From positions 29,288,001-29,352,000 of the forward strand of contig NC_134021.1 of the NCBI RefSeq assembly GCF_040712315.1: a stretch of DNA of 64,000 nucleotides. Reading direction: 5' to 3'. The notes under the pieces were generated by a model. It was given only the letters and a program-made list of their open reading frames with translations. It was not told the DNA's origin and searched no databases. The position numbers and the translations under genes were made by a program. How positions within the stretch are numbered: position 1 is the first letter of the stretch; every line of letters starts with the position of its first letter. This document shows positions 19,866 through 37,510 of this stretch, in pieces. This DNA is from Castanea sativa (lineage: Eukaryota > Streptophyta > Magnoliopsida > Fagales > Fagaceae).

Positions 19866-20209
19866 TGCACCCGATTAATTTCTGATTGTTCCAATCTGAT
19901 GTCACTTCCTCAAGAGATTCACAATCTCACCTCTTTAAAAAAGCTGTCAATTTCTAGTTGTCCCAATTTGAGTTCTCTCCATTGGATAGGCAGCCTCACA
20001 TCACTACAAAACCTTTACATTTGGAGATGTCCCAATCTGACGTCACTTCCTCAAGAGATTTGCAATCTCACCTCTATAGAATTCTTAGTAATTCGGGATT
20101 GTCCCCTCTTAGGGCAAAGATGCATGAGGCAAATAGGTGAAGATTGGCCCTTCATTGCCCATGCCCCATGCGTATATGTGGATGGCCCTTCAGGTATGCA
20201 AAATGTATA
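19866..20209 (+). pseudogene. NBS-LRR gene 3' end fragment
   Basis: About 110 residues of leucine-rich repeats of the 'C-P-N-L-T-S-L-P-Q-E-I' type, found at the C-terminus of CC-NBS-LRR resistance proteins. Three repeats are followed by a closing segment (LLGQRCMRQIGEDWPFIAH). No NB-ARC or coiled coil precedes it; upstream it runs straight into the 60-bp array. The open frame starts at an ATG inside the array (19839), so its first residues are repeat-derived. A possible donor (CAGGTATGC) lies near 20193. It is a truncated fragment, not a working gene. Confidence 0.8.
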
Positions 20210-20217
20210 GTATAGTA

Positions 20218-20588
20218 GTTTGTTTTGATTTCATTGGATGCTGCAAAATGTAGTTTTTGCACCCTCTATCCCAATGATGGTCATTACAGACATCAATTAA
20301 TGTGATTCACAATTTAGTATACCATACATGCATAGCACAAGTAACATTTAATGTGGAAATCAGCAGCTGCACTTCATGTGAATGTACTGGAATGCTTCTT
20401 AATTAACCAAGATATGTATCAATTCAAGGCATTTTCTTGATACAGACTTTGAGGATGGATTGGTTACTTCCATATATATGCACCACTACATGTTGCTTTA
20501 GATTTATTCAAAAATAAATAACTTGCTGCTTTAGATATATATAATGATAATCCAATAAGCTAGGAGTGGTATAGAATGATGCGTAATG

Positions 20589-20639
<51 letters not shown>

Positions 20640-21735
20640 CCCTTCTAATTGAAAAAATCAATGAAAATCAAGACGTGTTTTCCAGTCAAATGAGAATATA
20701 TTCTCGGAAAAAAAAGGTGGGTGAGCGAGTTCATGTAAACCAATCAAACTAATAATAATAATAATGAGTGTAAGCCAATATGGATGGTTCTACTGCAAAC
20801 GAGTAATCCTAGTTTTAAGTATACAGCTGGACACCATTTTGCGTGTATCCTCAACCCAAGAAATACATTTTTTTTAACACTATCAATTATTGAAGGATAA
20901 TTTTAACATTGTCAGCTCTATAATTTGGAATTCTATACTTTTTCTTATATGTTACAACTTACAAGTTATGACGATGCAGATTAATGTAGAAGTTTGACAG
21001 AGCAATATTATTTAGGGGTACAACTGCAAATATCACTTAGCAAGGCAGTAAACTCGTATCATGCTCCAATAATCAGGCTTAGTTATCACTTATTCGAACA
21101 GTTTCTCTGTAAATAAATAAATAAATATATATTAATATTTATATTATGCAATATGCACTAAAAAAATTTGTGTTTTCTTTAAATTTTGAAGAGAAGACGT
21201 AATGGCTGTACCCTCCTGTTTAGTTGCATGTTTCTTTCTTTTAAAAAAAAAATGTTTAGTTGCATATGATCGTTGCCTCTAATGAGTTTGGAAGTAATTG
21301 GAACATGTACTACACTTCTCAAGTTAAAAGTTTGACATTATATAAAAAATAAAGTTAAAAGTTTGACACGAATGCAAATTCTTAATTTCACTTTACGCTT
21401 CACCAATTACCATTTGACATGTATTTTTTTTTCTTCATAAAATAGCCAAATTTCAAAATGAAGAAAAGAAATTCAATACATTGCACACTACAATTAGTGG
21501 AGTATAAAATGAAAGACAAAAAATGGGATAAATGATTTCTATTTGTTTGGCATGACCTAGTTAAAGAGCAAAATTGGAGATAAAATTATCTAACAAGTTG
21601 CGATGGTAAGAGACATTGTAAGGGTATGCTTGGTATGTAGTAATAGATCACGTAATAGAATGATTATTCATGTGTAAAAATTATTTGGTTGTATCTTCAT
21701 TGCAATAAATCATTATTTTTTAGGAATAGTTATAC
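20218..21735. repeat. Segmental duplication, copy 2
   Basis: Partner of 18041-19589 (shared blocks GATGCTGCAAAATGTAG and AGAGAAGACGTAATGGCTG). It differs mainly at (AT)n tracts: the run at about 20594-20638 is longer here, and the long run of copy 1 is reduced to a short AAAT stretch near 21112. It continues into the longer 60-bp array. Confidence 0.85.
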
Positions 21736-22190
21736 CTTAAGGGTGGACAGATAATTAAGGATGCCCTCGTGCACCTGATCAAATCCTAAGTCCTACCTAA
21801 GGGTGGACAGATGGTCAAGGATGCCCTTGTGCACTTGATCAAATCCTAAAAGTCCTACCCAAAAGGTGGATAGATGATCAAGGATGCCCTCATGTACCTG
21901 ATCAAATCCTAAGTTCTACCTAAGGGGTGGACAGACGATCAAGGATTCCCTCATGCACTTGATCAAATCCTAAGTCCTACCCAAGGGTGGACAAACGATC
22001 AATTATGCCCTCGTGCACCCGATCAAATCCTAAGTCCTACCTAAGGGATGAACAGACGATCAGAGATGCCCTCGTGCACTAGATCAAATCCTAAGTCTTA
22101 CCTAAGGGATGGACAGACGATCAGAGATGCCTTCGTGCACCAGATCAAATCCTAAGTCCTACCTAAGGATTGAATAGATGATCGAGGGTG
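21736..22190. repeat. 60-bp tandem repeat array, long copy
   Basis: About 7.5 diverged units of 60-62 bp around AAGGGTGGACAGA-GATCAAGGATGCCCTCGTGCACC. The array lies just upstream of a decayed antisense gene and an LTR. This is the same relative place as the 150-bp array in the complete Ty3 element. Confidence 0.88.
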
Positions 22191-22561
22191 GGAATGGGCA
22201 TACTTAGTCCTTGCCAAAGCTCAAAAGAGGGTAAACCAGCGACTAAGGGGCAAAAGGGTTGAGATAAGACGACCAACGAATCCTCACCCTTGCCAAAACT
22301 CAAAAGAAAACCGACAATTCAACAATGAACTATAGCAAACCGACAATCCAACAATAAATCAAAGTAAACCGATGAACATCAACACTGGTGCGAAATATGT
22401 TATAAAACTTTATAGTGTCAGCCGAAAACAAAAGTTAAAGATGAAGTTAATGCCCAAAACAAGGGGCCATCATTGTTTTTAAGTTACAAAAAAAAAGTTG
22501 ACAAAAGAAAGAAAGGAGTACAAATAAAAAAATTTCTAGAACCAGCAGGAGGGTTGTTAGT
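22191..22561. other. Non-coding interior of the truncated retroelement
   Basis: Sequence between the 60-bp array and the end of the antisense pseudogene, with short direct repeats (CAAAACTCAAAAG, AAACCGACAATYCAACAAT). Probably the 3' untranslated part of the antisense gene. No gene seen. Confidence 0.5.
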
Positions 22562-24449
22562 CTACACTGGAGGGTTCACGCGATTGTCGGCCATCCCACC
22601 TGGCCCGTTGGTCACCACCACCTCTCTGTCAGTCTTCACGTCCTCAAGAGTTGGCTCAGAAGCAGGAGTCGTCAAGGCAGTCAGGTTAATCTGGATTTGG
22701 GAGAAGTCCAAGTTTGGGAACATGAGAGTGGCTTGTTTGCGGAAGTCCCCAAACGCGTTTGCATAGTAACCCCCTATTTCATTGAAATAGGGTTGGGATC
22801 CTAAATACTCTTCAATAGCCTCCTGCTTCACTTTTTCTATGTGCTCATGTAGTGCAACCACTTCAGACTTCAACTGGGCATTCTGCTTCACCTCATCGTC
22901 GGTCTGATGGGTCATCATGCTTAACTTAGCTTTCAGATCAATCACCTCCTGGCCAAGGGTCCGAGAAAATTCTTTGAATTTCTTCAAGGCATCTGCTTTG
23001 AACCCTATGCACTCCTTCAAGTGTTTGATCAACACCTCCCTAGACGCACAATGGACTTGTAAAGCCCACATCCTCACCAAGCCCTAGATAAGAAAGGACA
23101 ATCAAGTGTTAGAAATGGACAATCAAAGCAAAGGGATGATCCAACAGTATAGGGACAAATGAAACAGAATTACCTTCATCATGTCATGGAGACCAGAGTC
23201 ACCCAAAGGGTCGGTCTTATATCTAGAACACTCGTCTAGGTCAGCATCCCCGGACGATGGAGCAGGCGGTGTCCACAGCATACTCCCTATCCTTCACCAT
23301 CAAAGGAAGAGGGGGAGGAACAACGCGGCCTTGGGAGGTCATAAGACCCGTCCTGACTCCATGACAAGGAGCATCAGCAACTACCTTGCTTGCCTTTGGA
23401 CGAATGGCTGAACCACTGGCTCCTTTGCTCGACAACAGAGAAATGGTCCAATCGTCGGGCTTCCTCAGAAAGGATGAGTCCACCACAATAGGCGTGAAGC
23501 GTGTCCAAATTAACAAGCTTCTTCCCAGGCCTCTCCTCAAAGGGAATCTAAAAAACCCTCTCCAAAAATGCCTCTTGCTTAGGGAGGATCGTCAAGCAAG
23601 CTTTGGCTGAAACAAAACAAAAAATGGGTTAGTTCAACAATAAGTGTCTACCAACGATCTACATAGACTGACGACTTGAGAGGAGGCCGACGACTCACCA
23701 AACTTAAGTAATTGCCCCCAAGAATGGTCATATAAAGACCTTATACTATCCCACTCGTCGGAACAACAAACCCAATTAAATCCTTGCACAAAGAAAAACC
23801 TAGCCTTCCACTGACTGTTAGAATTGGGCATGCCAGATATCAGCCTTAGGGCAGCTCAACGACACATAAAGTTGTAAAAACCCTTGGATTAGGGAAGTTC
23901 CTAGGGTTTGTAGCAATAGAAAAACTCCTCCAAAGTGAGGGAATGGTTGCCCCCACTAAGTTGACCTCATAGCACCTCAGTCCCGATGAAGATCCTCTAA
24001 GCATTCGGGGCTATTTGACTAACAAACACACCCAGGTAAGATGCTAACCGATGATGCAGGGTGGAGAGAGGTAGACGAAGCCCTACTATAAACGCAGTCT
24101 CGTAAAAGCCTATGTCAGATGACTTCCCGTCATAACACTTCTCTCCTAAATCACCCTTCCTAATAGGCACATTGTTAGGGATATGAAAACGGGGTTTTAG
24201 CCTGCTAAAGAATGCATCACTCATATCTACTGGGAAGTCATGGATGGACCAATCGTTGGGTAGAATGATCTCCCGTGGTCGTCACCCCGACGGGCTAGCC
24301 TTCCCCGATGAGGATTCTGAGGATGAACTCCTATAGGATACCGACGAGTTGTCAAAAGAATACTCGAACCTAGGACTAGACAAGTCGTTGTCCGAACCCA
24401 TGCTAATCAACGGGGTACATTTACTCGTCGCTTCACTATCACCAGACAT
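22562..24449 (-). pseudogene. Decayed antisense extra gene of a second retroelement
   Basis: From an ATG at 24447-24449 the minus strand encodes a Ser-rich acidic head and then a domain with FHIPNNVPI, AFIVGLRLPL and QIAPNA. This matches, in order and spacing, the blocks IPSDVGL, AFIEGG and LPNVFRV of the antisense gene at 4893-7383. Then come FFVQGFNWVC (about 23790) and a coiled-coil tail (22562-23080). It is broken by a TGA after the Ser-rich head, a TAG after QIAPNA (about 23997) and further stops near 23830-23960. Introns probably separate the last parts. It lies antisense to its element, between tandem array and 3' LTR. Confidence 0.75.
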
Positions 24450-24891
24450 CCCTCACCTACAAGCGACGAATGAAAGCTAAGATTCTACTCCTCTTCCTAC
24501 GTGCACAAGCCAACAAAAAGGAAAGGAAGGGAGAAAGTAAAGAATATATATATAATCATAATAAACATACCGACGGAGCATACCTAGGAAACAGATGAAC
24601 AGAAAAATCGACGAAACTAGGAAATTGACGAACCTCGAGACTGACAATTGAGCTCTGGATTGAAACGGGAGAACTTTCAGCAAATGAGGACAGTAACAAC
24701 ATTAGGATATCTATAGGATGACATGGCACAAAAAACGAAGTGTCGCGACGCTTGATTCCACGAGTCAGAGGATGACACACGTCACAAGTCCTGTCAAAAA
24801 GACATAATTACCCCTATTTATGACACACAAGCATTTATGACAACTCTGCGACCCGTCAACCATTTTGATGACTCACGGAGTGGGGGGCAGC
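24450..24891. other. Region between antisense pseudogene and LTR, with PPT
   Basis: Presumed promoter side of the antisense pseudogene. At its end GGAGTGGGGGGCAG (24877-24890) is a polypurine tract one base before the LTR start. That fixes the element's orientation as plus and the LTR as its 3' LTR. Confidence 0.7.
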
Positions 24892-25490
24892 TGATGAGGA
24901 AAATTTTGGACCTATCTTAGAAAGGGACGACTAAAACCCGGAAGAGAAAATCGCCTCTCGAGAGGGACGGTCAACCCCTACAAGGGACGATCAGTCCCAG
25001 GGGGACGACCAGTCCTAGAGGGACGACCCTCTTGAGGGTTGTTGGTCCAGACAATTCCTGGTCTAGACGAACCCTTCCTTAGGGTTTCCCTGCAACTATG
25101 TGGGGCCCATCTGCACGTCCTTCCATAGAAATTACTTGCATATCACGACCAAAGATTCTACCGTGCAATCAAATCTCCTATATATGGGAAGGTAATCCCA
25201 AGTATCTTGGGATCCTTCTCTCCACAAGGAAATTCCCCTGTATCAAGGGATTCGGGTCAGCTACCACTATATAAACCACAAACCTTACCCTTCTTGAGGT
25301 ACGTGAATTCTCCCTAGTTCTTGCACTCTTGAGTACTTGGAGATTCTTCTATCACTGACTTAACCTTTGGAGGGTTTTTGGCCGATACCCCACCGGTGCC
25401 CTTTAATTGGTTCTTTTCTTTCGTTCTTCAGATACCTCCATTGGCACGTGTGTGGACGATCAACTCACTAACGATTTTTGTGCATCATCA
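24892..25490 (+). mobile_element. 3' LTR of a 5'-truncated Ty3-like element
   Basis: This 599-bp block begins TGATGAGGAAAATTTTGG and ends TTTGTGCATCATCA, so TGATGA/TCATCA form inverted ends. A PPT precedes it. TATATAAA at 25268-25275 is a good core promoter. No 5' LTR, PBS, gag or pol of this element is in the window; only array, antisense gene, PPT and LTR remain. Confidence 0.82.
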
Positions 25491-25667
25491 ATATGCATTA
25501 TTCTTTACAATCTTATCATATGAAATAACTAATATAGAACCAAATGTGTGAATAGGAAATAATAATTATTCCATTATAACAATTTTTATTTCTAATAATA
25601 AAGATTATTATTCCTATTGTAATTTTTATTAATGCATGCTAAACTTGTCCTAAGTTTAAATTTAATT

Positions 25668-25713
<46 letters not shown>

Positions 25714-26473
25714 AAGAGAGTTGTCAATCGTAACACACCATAATAGTCGTATAAAGTTTGCGGGTGGCTGATTGCTAGTCCAACGATAGGGTAAGACTAA
25801 TGCGAAGTCAATGATAACAATACCTGCCCAACTAAGAGGGTAAAATCTAAAAATATCACGGGAAGTCACCTAACGATTAATAACATTTATAAAAGATAAA
25901 AATATCATAAATTATTTCATATTTATGTGATATGATAGAGTGTAAATAGGGATGAAAAAATTGTAAGTTTATGTATATGTGATAAATGACCATTCATAAT
26001 CTGTCATATCAGAATTATAGTAAAAAAATGTGTTTTGTGGTTTGATCAAGATCAAATACAAATTATGTAATAGCTAGAATTTTTGCACCATCAATTACTA
26101 ATCATAGATTGAGATTGAATGTTTCTTAATTAATCTCGAAATTTGAACAAAATATTTTTAAAGCTGCAGCATATTGCTATTGGACCTGGTCGCAGTCGGC
26201 GTTAGTAGCACTTGGGGTAAAAACTAAAAACAGAGTGTCAAATTTAGTCGACGATGACAATAATAGTATTTGACGCTAGAATTGTTTCAAGTTTCAACAC
26301 GCGCGGTGACATGGTTTCCAATGCATCTAGCAATAAATGTGTAAGAAGAACACCACCATCACATACAATAGAAGACATGTAAACTTTAACTAATCGTAGA
26401 TTCATATGCATAAAGTGAATGATGATTAAAAAACAGAAAAGATATAGTATTGTATTGCATTGCAAAAGAGAGG

Positions 26474-26513
<40 letters not shown>

Positions 26514-26940
26514 GCAGGGATTTTGGCAGTGACAACTAATAATGAACGCGTACATGTTATGTTGCTAGCAGTTTTATGTTGCTAGCAGTTTTGTGAGAGA
26601 TGACGTGTTCTGTTGATTAAGAAAAAACCCCCTTACATGTTCATTGGAATTTATCTGGGAGACTGGGGGAGAGTTCCAAGTTCCAACTCTCAATTCGTGT
26701 TTGTGTCCTTGATGTTTCCCCAATAGCCAAACCCACCCCACGTTCACATGGGTCATTCAAATCAAAACAACACCCAACCAAGCCAAGCCAACAAAATATC
26801 CTAAATATTTTAAAGTTAAAAACAAAGACTTATACCCAAAAAAAAGTAAAAAAAAAAAGGTAATCTGCAGTTTAAAATCCAGATGTCAAGATCTGGAAAC
26901 ATCTAGTTACGGAACATGCTCGAACTTTAACGCTTAACAC
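25491..26940. other. Intergenic: half MITE and microsatellites
   Basis: 25491-25654 ends AATGCATGCTAAACTTGTCCTAAG. This is an imperfect inverted counterpart of AAGGGTATGCTTGGTATGTAG at 21620, so it looks like the right half of a MITE split by the retroelement. (AC)n then (AT)n follow at about 25671-25713, and (AT)n at about 26477-26509. No gene is recognised. The last part is the promoter region of the next gene. Confidence 0.5.
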
Positions 26941-26943
26941 GGG

Positions 26944-26950
26944 TATATAA
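26944..26950 (+). promoter_or_regulatory. TATA box of the RFS2-type gene
   Basis: TATATAA in GGGTATATAAACC precedes a C/T-rich leader (ACTCACTCACTCAA). It lies about 300 bp before a good splice donor, which fits a transcript start near 26975. Confidence 0.6.
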
Positions 26951-27255
26951 ACCAAACCTACCCTCATTTCATTTTCACAACTCACTCACTCAATTGGAGT
27001 ATTACAATTAATATTAATGAGCTTATTGCTTCGATCTTTCTCGTGAGCTTCCTTTGATTTTCAGAGCATTGGATCGAGGAGCATTTCCTCGTGGAATGCG
27101 CCTCTTCTGCTAATTGCTTTTAAAAGTAGTGGTGCTCTCAAAATTAAAAGCTTCCTTTTCCTAGAGCTTTAATTAATTCTTTTGCATAAAGCTTAATAAT
27201 TTGTGTGAACACTTTCGACTCAGCAGCTAGCGAGGGCTTTCCATTTACTGCACCG

Positions 27256-28720
27256 GTGAGTTTTTAAAAGGAGCTAGACAATTTCTGAGTATATGATTTA
27301 GCTTTTGTTGCTGTTCTTCTTAAATTCTTTTGTGGATATTCGAACTGTGGTGCTGCCTGCGGTGGCCAATAGATTTTGAACTGTTTCTTCGATATTCGAG
27401 GTTGTTTAATGATGTTTTTTTTTTTGAAGTTCGAACATGCCAGAACTTGAATACTGAATATATTAATAGTTCCGAATTTACGTTCCCTGCACCTGGTTTG
27501 CTCTCGCAGATCACGACGATTCGTTTTGCCAAATATTATTGGAGCGAACTCTGTATAACTTTTTAATTTGATCAATAACTATAATCTGTTTCTCTCTAGA
27601 ATAACTCTACCTGAAAACCAAAATAATTAGATATAAAGACAAACAAGTTCAAACATCATCTTCAAGTTGATCAAAAACAATATTTTCTATTTCTTTTGGC
27701 TGTCTTAAACCTGAAAATTTAATTTCAGGTTGTCCGAGCACTTTTTTCTTTGAATCTAAACATTATGCCCCTCTCTTTTTAATAATAATAAAAAAAAAAT
27801 CTTAAAAGAGACAAAAAAATTTAGTCGGTTTGGTGAGATTTTTCATGTTTTTCAAGTTTGTTGTTACTCGGAAAAGGTTTGTATCTGTTGGAAAGTTGAA
27901 AAAGAAAGCTGTGGTCAACCGTTGCGGCTGTTCAAACTCAAATCATTTTGTTCTAAGTTGCAGAAACCGCCTGAACTTCGAGTAATTGGTTAATAAAAAA
28001 ATAAAAAACTTTTATTTTTGGAAATAATTGAAAAAATAATTAATTGCCATATCCAGGATTTTTTTTTTCGGTTTGAATGAATATTTCTGCTTATAGCCCC
28101 CAAGAAAACTTGTGCCGTAATTCTTATCTGGCATCTCATTCTAATTTTGAGGAGGAGTAGTCGAAGTTTGTGAACATATATAATATAAGAGAAGGAAAAC
28201 AAGTTAAACAACCGAGTGTGTTTGTTTGGATTTAATTTACTGCGTTTTTCATAAACAAACAACGAAAGAGGTTACCTTTGAAAAATTAAAAAGTTGTAAA
28301 GTGGTTTTTGGGTGCAATTTGTGTTGGTGAAAAATGATGATCAAGTAGATTCCATCAATACAGGCATTGAGGTGGATCCCTCCACCATGTAAGTCACTTT
28401 TGAGGCGGACCGCTACTAGTACTACCACCACTTTATTCCCCCCCATCATTGAAGTCACGTCGCAATTTGAACCAAAAATTTACGGATAAGCTTATGCGAA
28501 ACTTATTATAAACCCCCTAGGTTCTTATAAGAATCTCTCTTTAACATGTCTTATTGATGATTTTTTTTTTAAAATCTATTAATTAAACTAAAGGTTCTTT
28601 TTTAAATGATGTGACAGTTTGTACATTTTTAGATTTTGTAAAATTTTCTTGTTGTTCTTATAGTTATGCTAGTTGTTTCATTCAATATGATCATTTTATT
28701 TTTTTAATATGTTGGGACAG
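27256..28720 (+). other. Intron in the 5' untranslated leader of the RFS2-type gene
   Basis: The donor CACCG|GTGAGT (27256) and acceptor TTGGGACAG|AACTTAAGAG (ends 28720) enclose 1,465 bp of T-rich non-coding DNA. The ATG follows 17 bases after the acceptor. The leader exon would be about 26975-27255. Inferred from motifs only. Confidence 0.6.
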
Positions 28721-28737
28721 AACTTAAGAGCTCAAAA

Positions 28738-35021
<6,284 letters not shown>

Positions 35022-35230
35022 GTAGTTCAATACAACGAACTTGTCGAGTAGCATGCTACCATTATTAGGGAGAGTGGGGATGGTACCCCGGGGGGGAGGG
35101 GGGGGACATGTTTGCTGTTGATGCACGGCTTAGACTAGGTGACAAGTATGTGTACTACAAGGGGGAGTGAGGGAGAGCTTTATATTTGAATAACTGGCGC
35201 GAACCATGTCTTGTAGTTTCCATTTCTCTT

Positions 35231-35238
35231 TAATAAAA
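35231..35238 (+). terminator. Poly(A) signal of the RFS2-type gene
   Basis: TTAATAAAAATG about 210 bp after the stop codon contains AATAAA. It is followed by T-rich and TG-containing sequence, as at plant 3' ends. Confidence 0.5.
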
Positions 35239-35279
35239 ATGCTTATTTCTTTATGTGCTATAAATTTTTGGCCATGTTA

Positions 35280-35990
35280 AGCCAATTGATTATGGTACGG
35301 TTTGGTTGCAAAAGAGAACGAGGCAAAGAAGCAACTAGAAATATTTTGTGCTATAGTTATTACAAATTTTACTATATTGAGCTTATAAAATAATGTGTCA
35401 TCAATATAAATATTCATTTATGAGGTGATTGAAGCCCCACTAATCACATTTAGTGCTACGCCTATCTGTATGTTTAGTCATCAGTCATGGCAACTGGGAT
35501 CAAACTTACCTTATAGCTGTCTGGTAGCACTGATGCAACGAATGGAAGGAACAAGATAAATGAGAACAATATACACATTCAGGAATTATTGAGTGCTCAA
35601 ATTTTAAACTTGGGCAATAAAATAATCCGTGCTTGGTTTTTTTTTTTTTTTTTTTTTTTATGTTTCATTTACATCAAATAAATGAGGAGAAAAAGAAATC
35701 AACTATACCATGATATTACTGTTTGTCGGAAATTAGGCAACACTTTTGAGCACTCTGAAATGATTTGTCAATGGATGCCACTTACTTGATGCCAATCTAA
35801 AAATTACAACTTCTCTATACAAAATTGTTGATTAATTAATCTCTCTCCAGGTATTTTCTATCTATGCTTGCTAAGCAAGTTGGACCTCATACAAAAGTCT
35901 TGGCACATAAGGAGTGTTCTGCTTTAATAGAGGCCATAAATAAAATGATAAGTAGCTCAAAAAATGTAATAGATGTTCAAAATATTGATG
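35280..35990. other. Intergenic, nothing recognised
   Basis: AT-rich DNA with a T run near 35638-35659. The open frame 35864-36178 (+) is the shadow of the PPR pseudogene on the other strand. Confidence 0.5.
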
Positions 35991-35991
35991 T

Positions 35992-37510
35992 TCACCAGAA
36001 ATCCCTACAAGAACAAGTTCCATTGATGAATTTATGGAATCAAATCCAGTCCCTAATAATGATTTCCCGATCATATATTTTGCTGATAATCTTTGTCACT
36101 TCATGGAAATCCCCACAAATCCTTAGATTCTTTACTGCCCTAATTGTAGCTTGTGCTTTACTCCTTAATAGCCCATAAGCAATGGCTAACCTCTACATGA
36201 ACCGCATTGTGTAATACATCTGAAACACACGGTTTGTTCCCATATTCAAGAATCCATTCTGAAATCTGTCTCACAACTTCTCTTAATTCCTTTGTCTAAG
36301 GATGGGACCAGTCACCCATTGCAAACACATGAACTAATCCATCAACATCAATGGAGCTGCACCCTGGAACTGCCTTGATGTCTATCTCCTTCATCTTCTT
36401 TCTCAGGTGGCTCATCTTCTCCCACTGGGAGATTGATGCATACAATTTGAGAGGAGTAATAATTATTTGCATATAGTGGTTCTATTTCAAGAAGCTACTC
36501 AGCTACAATTTCACCTGTACCTAACATCAAATTCTTCTTGCAACCTACAAGCAATGTTCACCGCCTAACTACTGGATTTGGTGGAATGGCCAAGTCCTCA
36601 ACAAGATTGCAAGCCTCATCAACAAGGATGGCTCAGCAGAGTAGATCAACCATGCAACCATAGTGTTCCCTGAACGGTTCAATTCCATTTTCAAGCATGC
36701 TTGACCAAAATCTCCGACCCTCTGAAACTAGCACACCATGTGCACATGCTGACAAAACACCAACGAATGTTACATGGTTAGGCTTCACCCAAAGAGAAAT
36801 CAGCATGATCATTTACACTCAGAGAAATCAAACGTAATTTGAACCTCTTGCAAACAAATAATTATTTAATAAGCTCACAATTGCAGTAAACCTCTAATGC
36901 TAATGCATTCCTAGCTAATTTGCATATAAAGGATAAATCTAAAGCTACTCTTTTATGTCATTACCTTGGCTTCATCCATCTTAGAAAATGTCTCCAAAGC
37001 ATCTTCCGAAAGCATATTAATTGCAAATCCCATAATCATTGTACTCCCAAGCTTTTATATCTTTCACCAGTATTTCATGAAAAACCTTCTCTGCTCTTTA
37101 AGTTCAAGATCAGTATCCATCATCTGCTTCTCCATATACGCATGAACTCACTTACCAATATCTAGAGACCCTGCTATGGCACAAGCTGAAATCACGCTAA
37201 CCATCCCTTATCAGGTTCAACACCCATCTTCAGCATTTCTCTTAACAGATCCAAAGCCTCATTGACTAATCCAACCTTTGCATACCCACTTATCATCGCA
37301 CTCCAGAGTCCAGAAAACCAAGTTCCTCTCAGGAATTTCATCAAACACCTTCTTGGCAAACCCAATGTCTTCACATTTTGCATAGAAATTCACCAATTGT
37401 GGTCTGAACAAACGGGTTGGAGCCAAACCCAGATCACAAAATACACATATGAACCTGCCGACCCTCTTGAGAAATAAAGGCCAAGGAATAGACGAATAAT
37501 GTATCAAGCT
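35992..37510 (-). pseudogene. Pentatricopeptide repeat (PPR) protein of the DYW class, broken
   Basis: Minus-strand blocks appear in the right order but in different frames. PPR motifs lie near 37400-37260 (LVNFYAKC, VFDEIPERNLV, then after a frameshift MISGYAKVGLVNEALDL). SVISACAIAGSLDIGK follows near 37180, then [13 protein letters not shown] and [10 protein letters not shown] near 36770-36640. The E motif PGCSSIDVDGLVH is near 36360. The DYW end is [25 protein letters not shown] near 36150-36060, finishing CSCRDFW and TGA at 35992-35994. Several stops and frameshifts interrupt it. Live relatives are organelle RNA-editing factors. The N-terminus is missing beyond about 37510. Confidence 0.82.

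Noticed and set aside
26250..26560. Minus-strand frame with Ile/Tyr repeat
   Set aside because: The repeat is coded by an (AT)n microsatellite; no domain.
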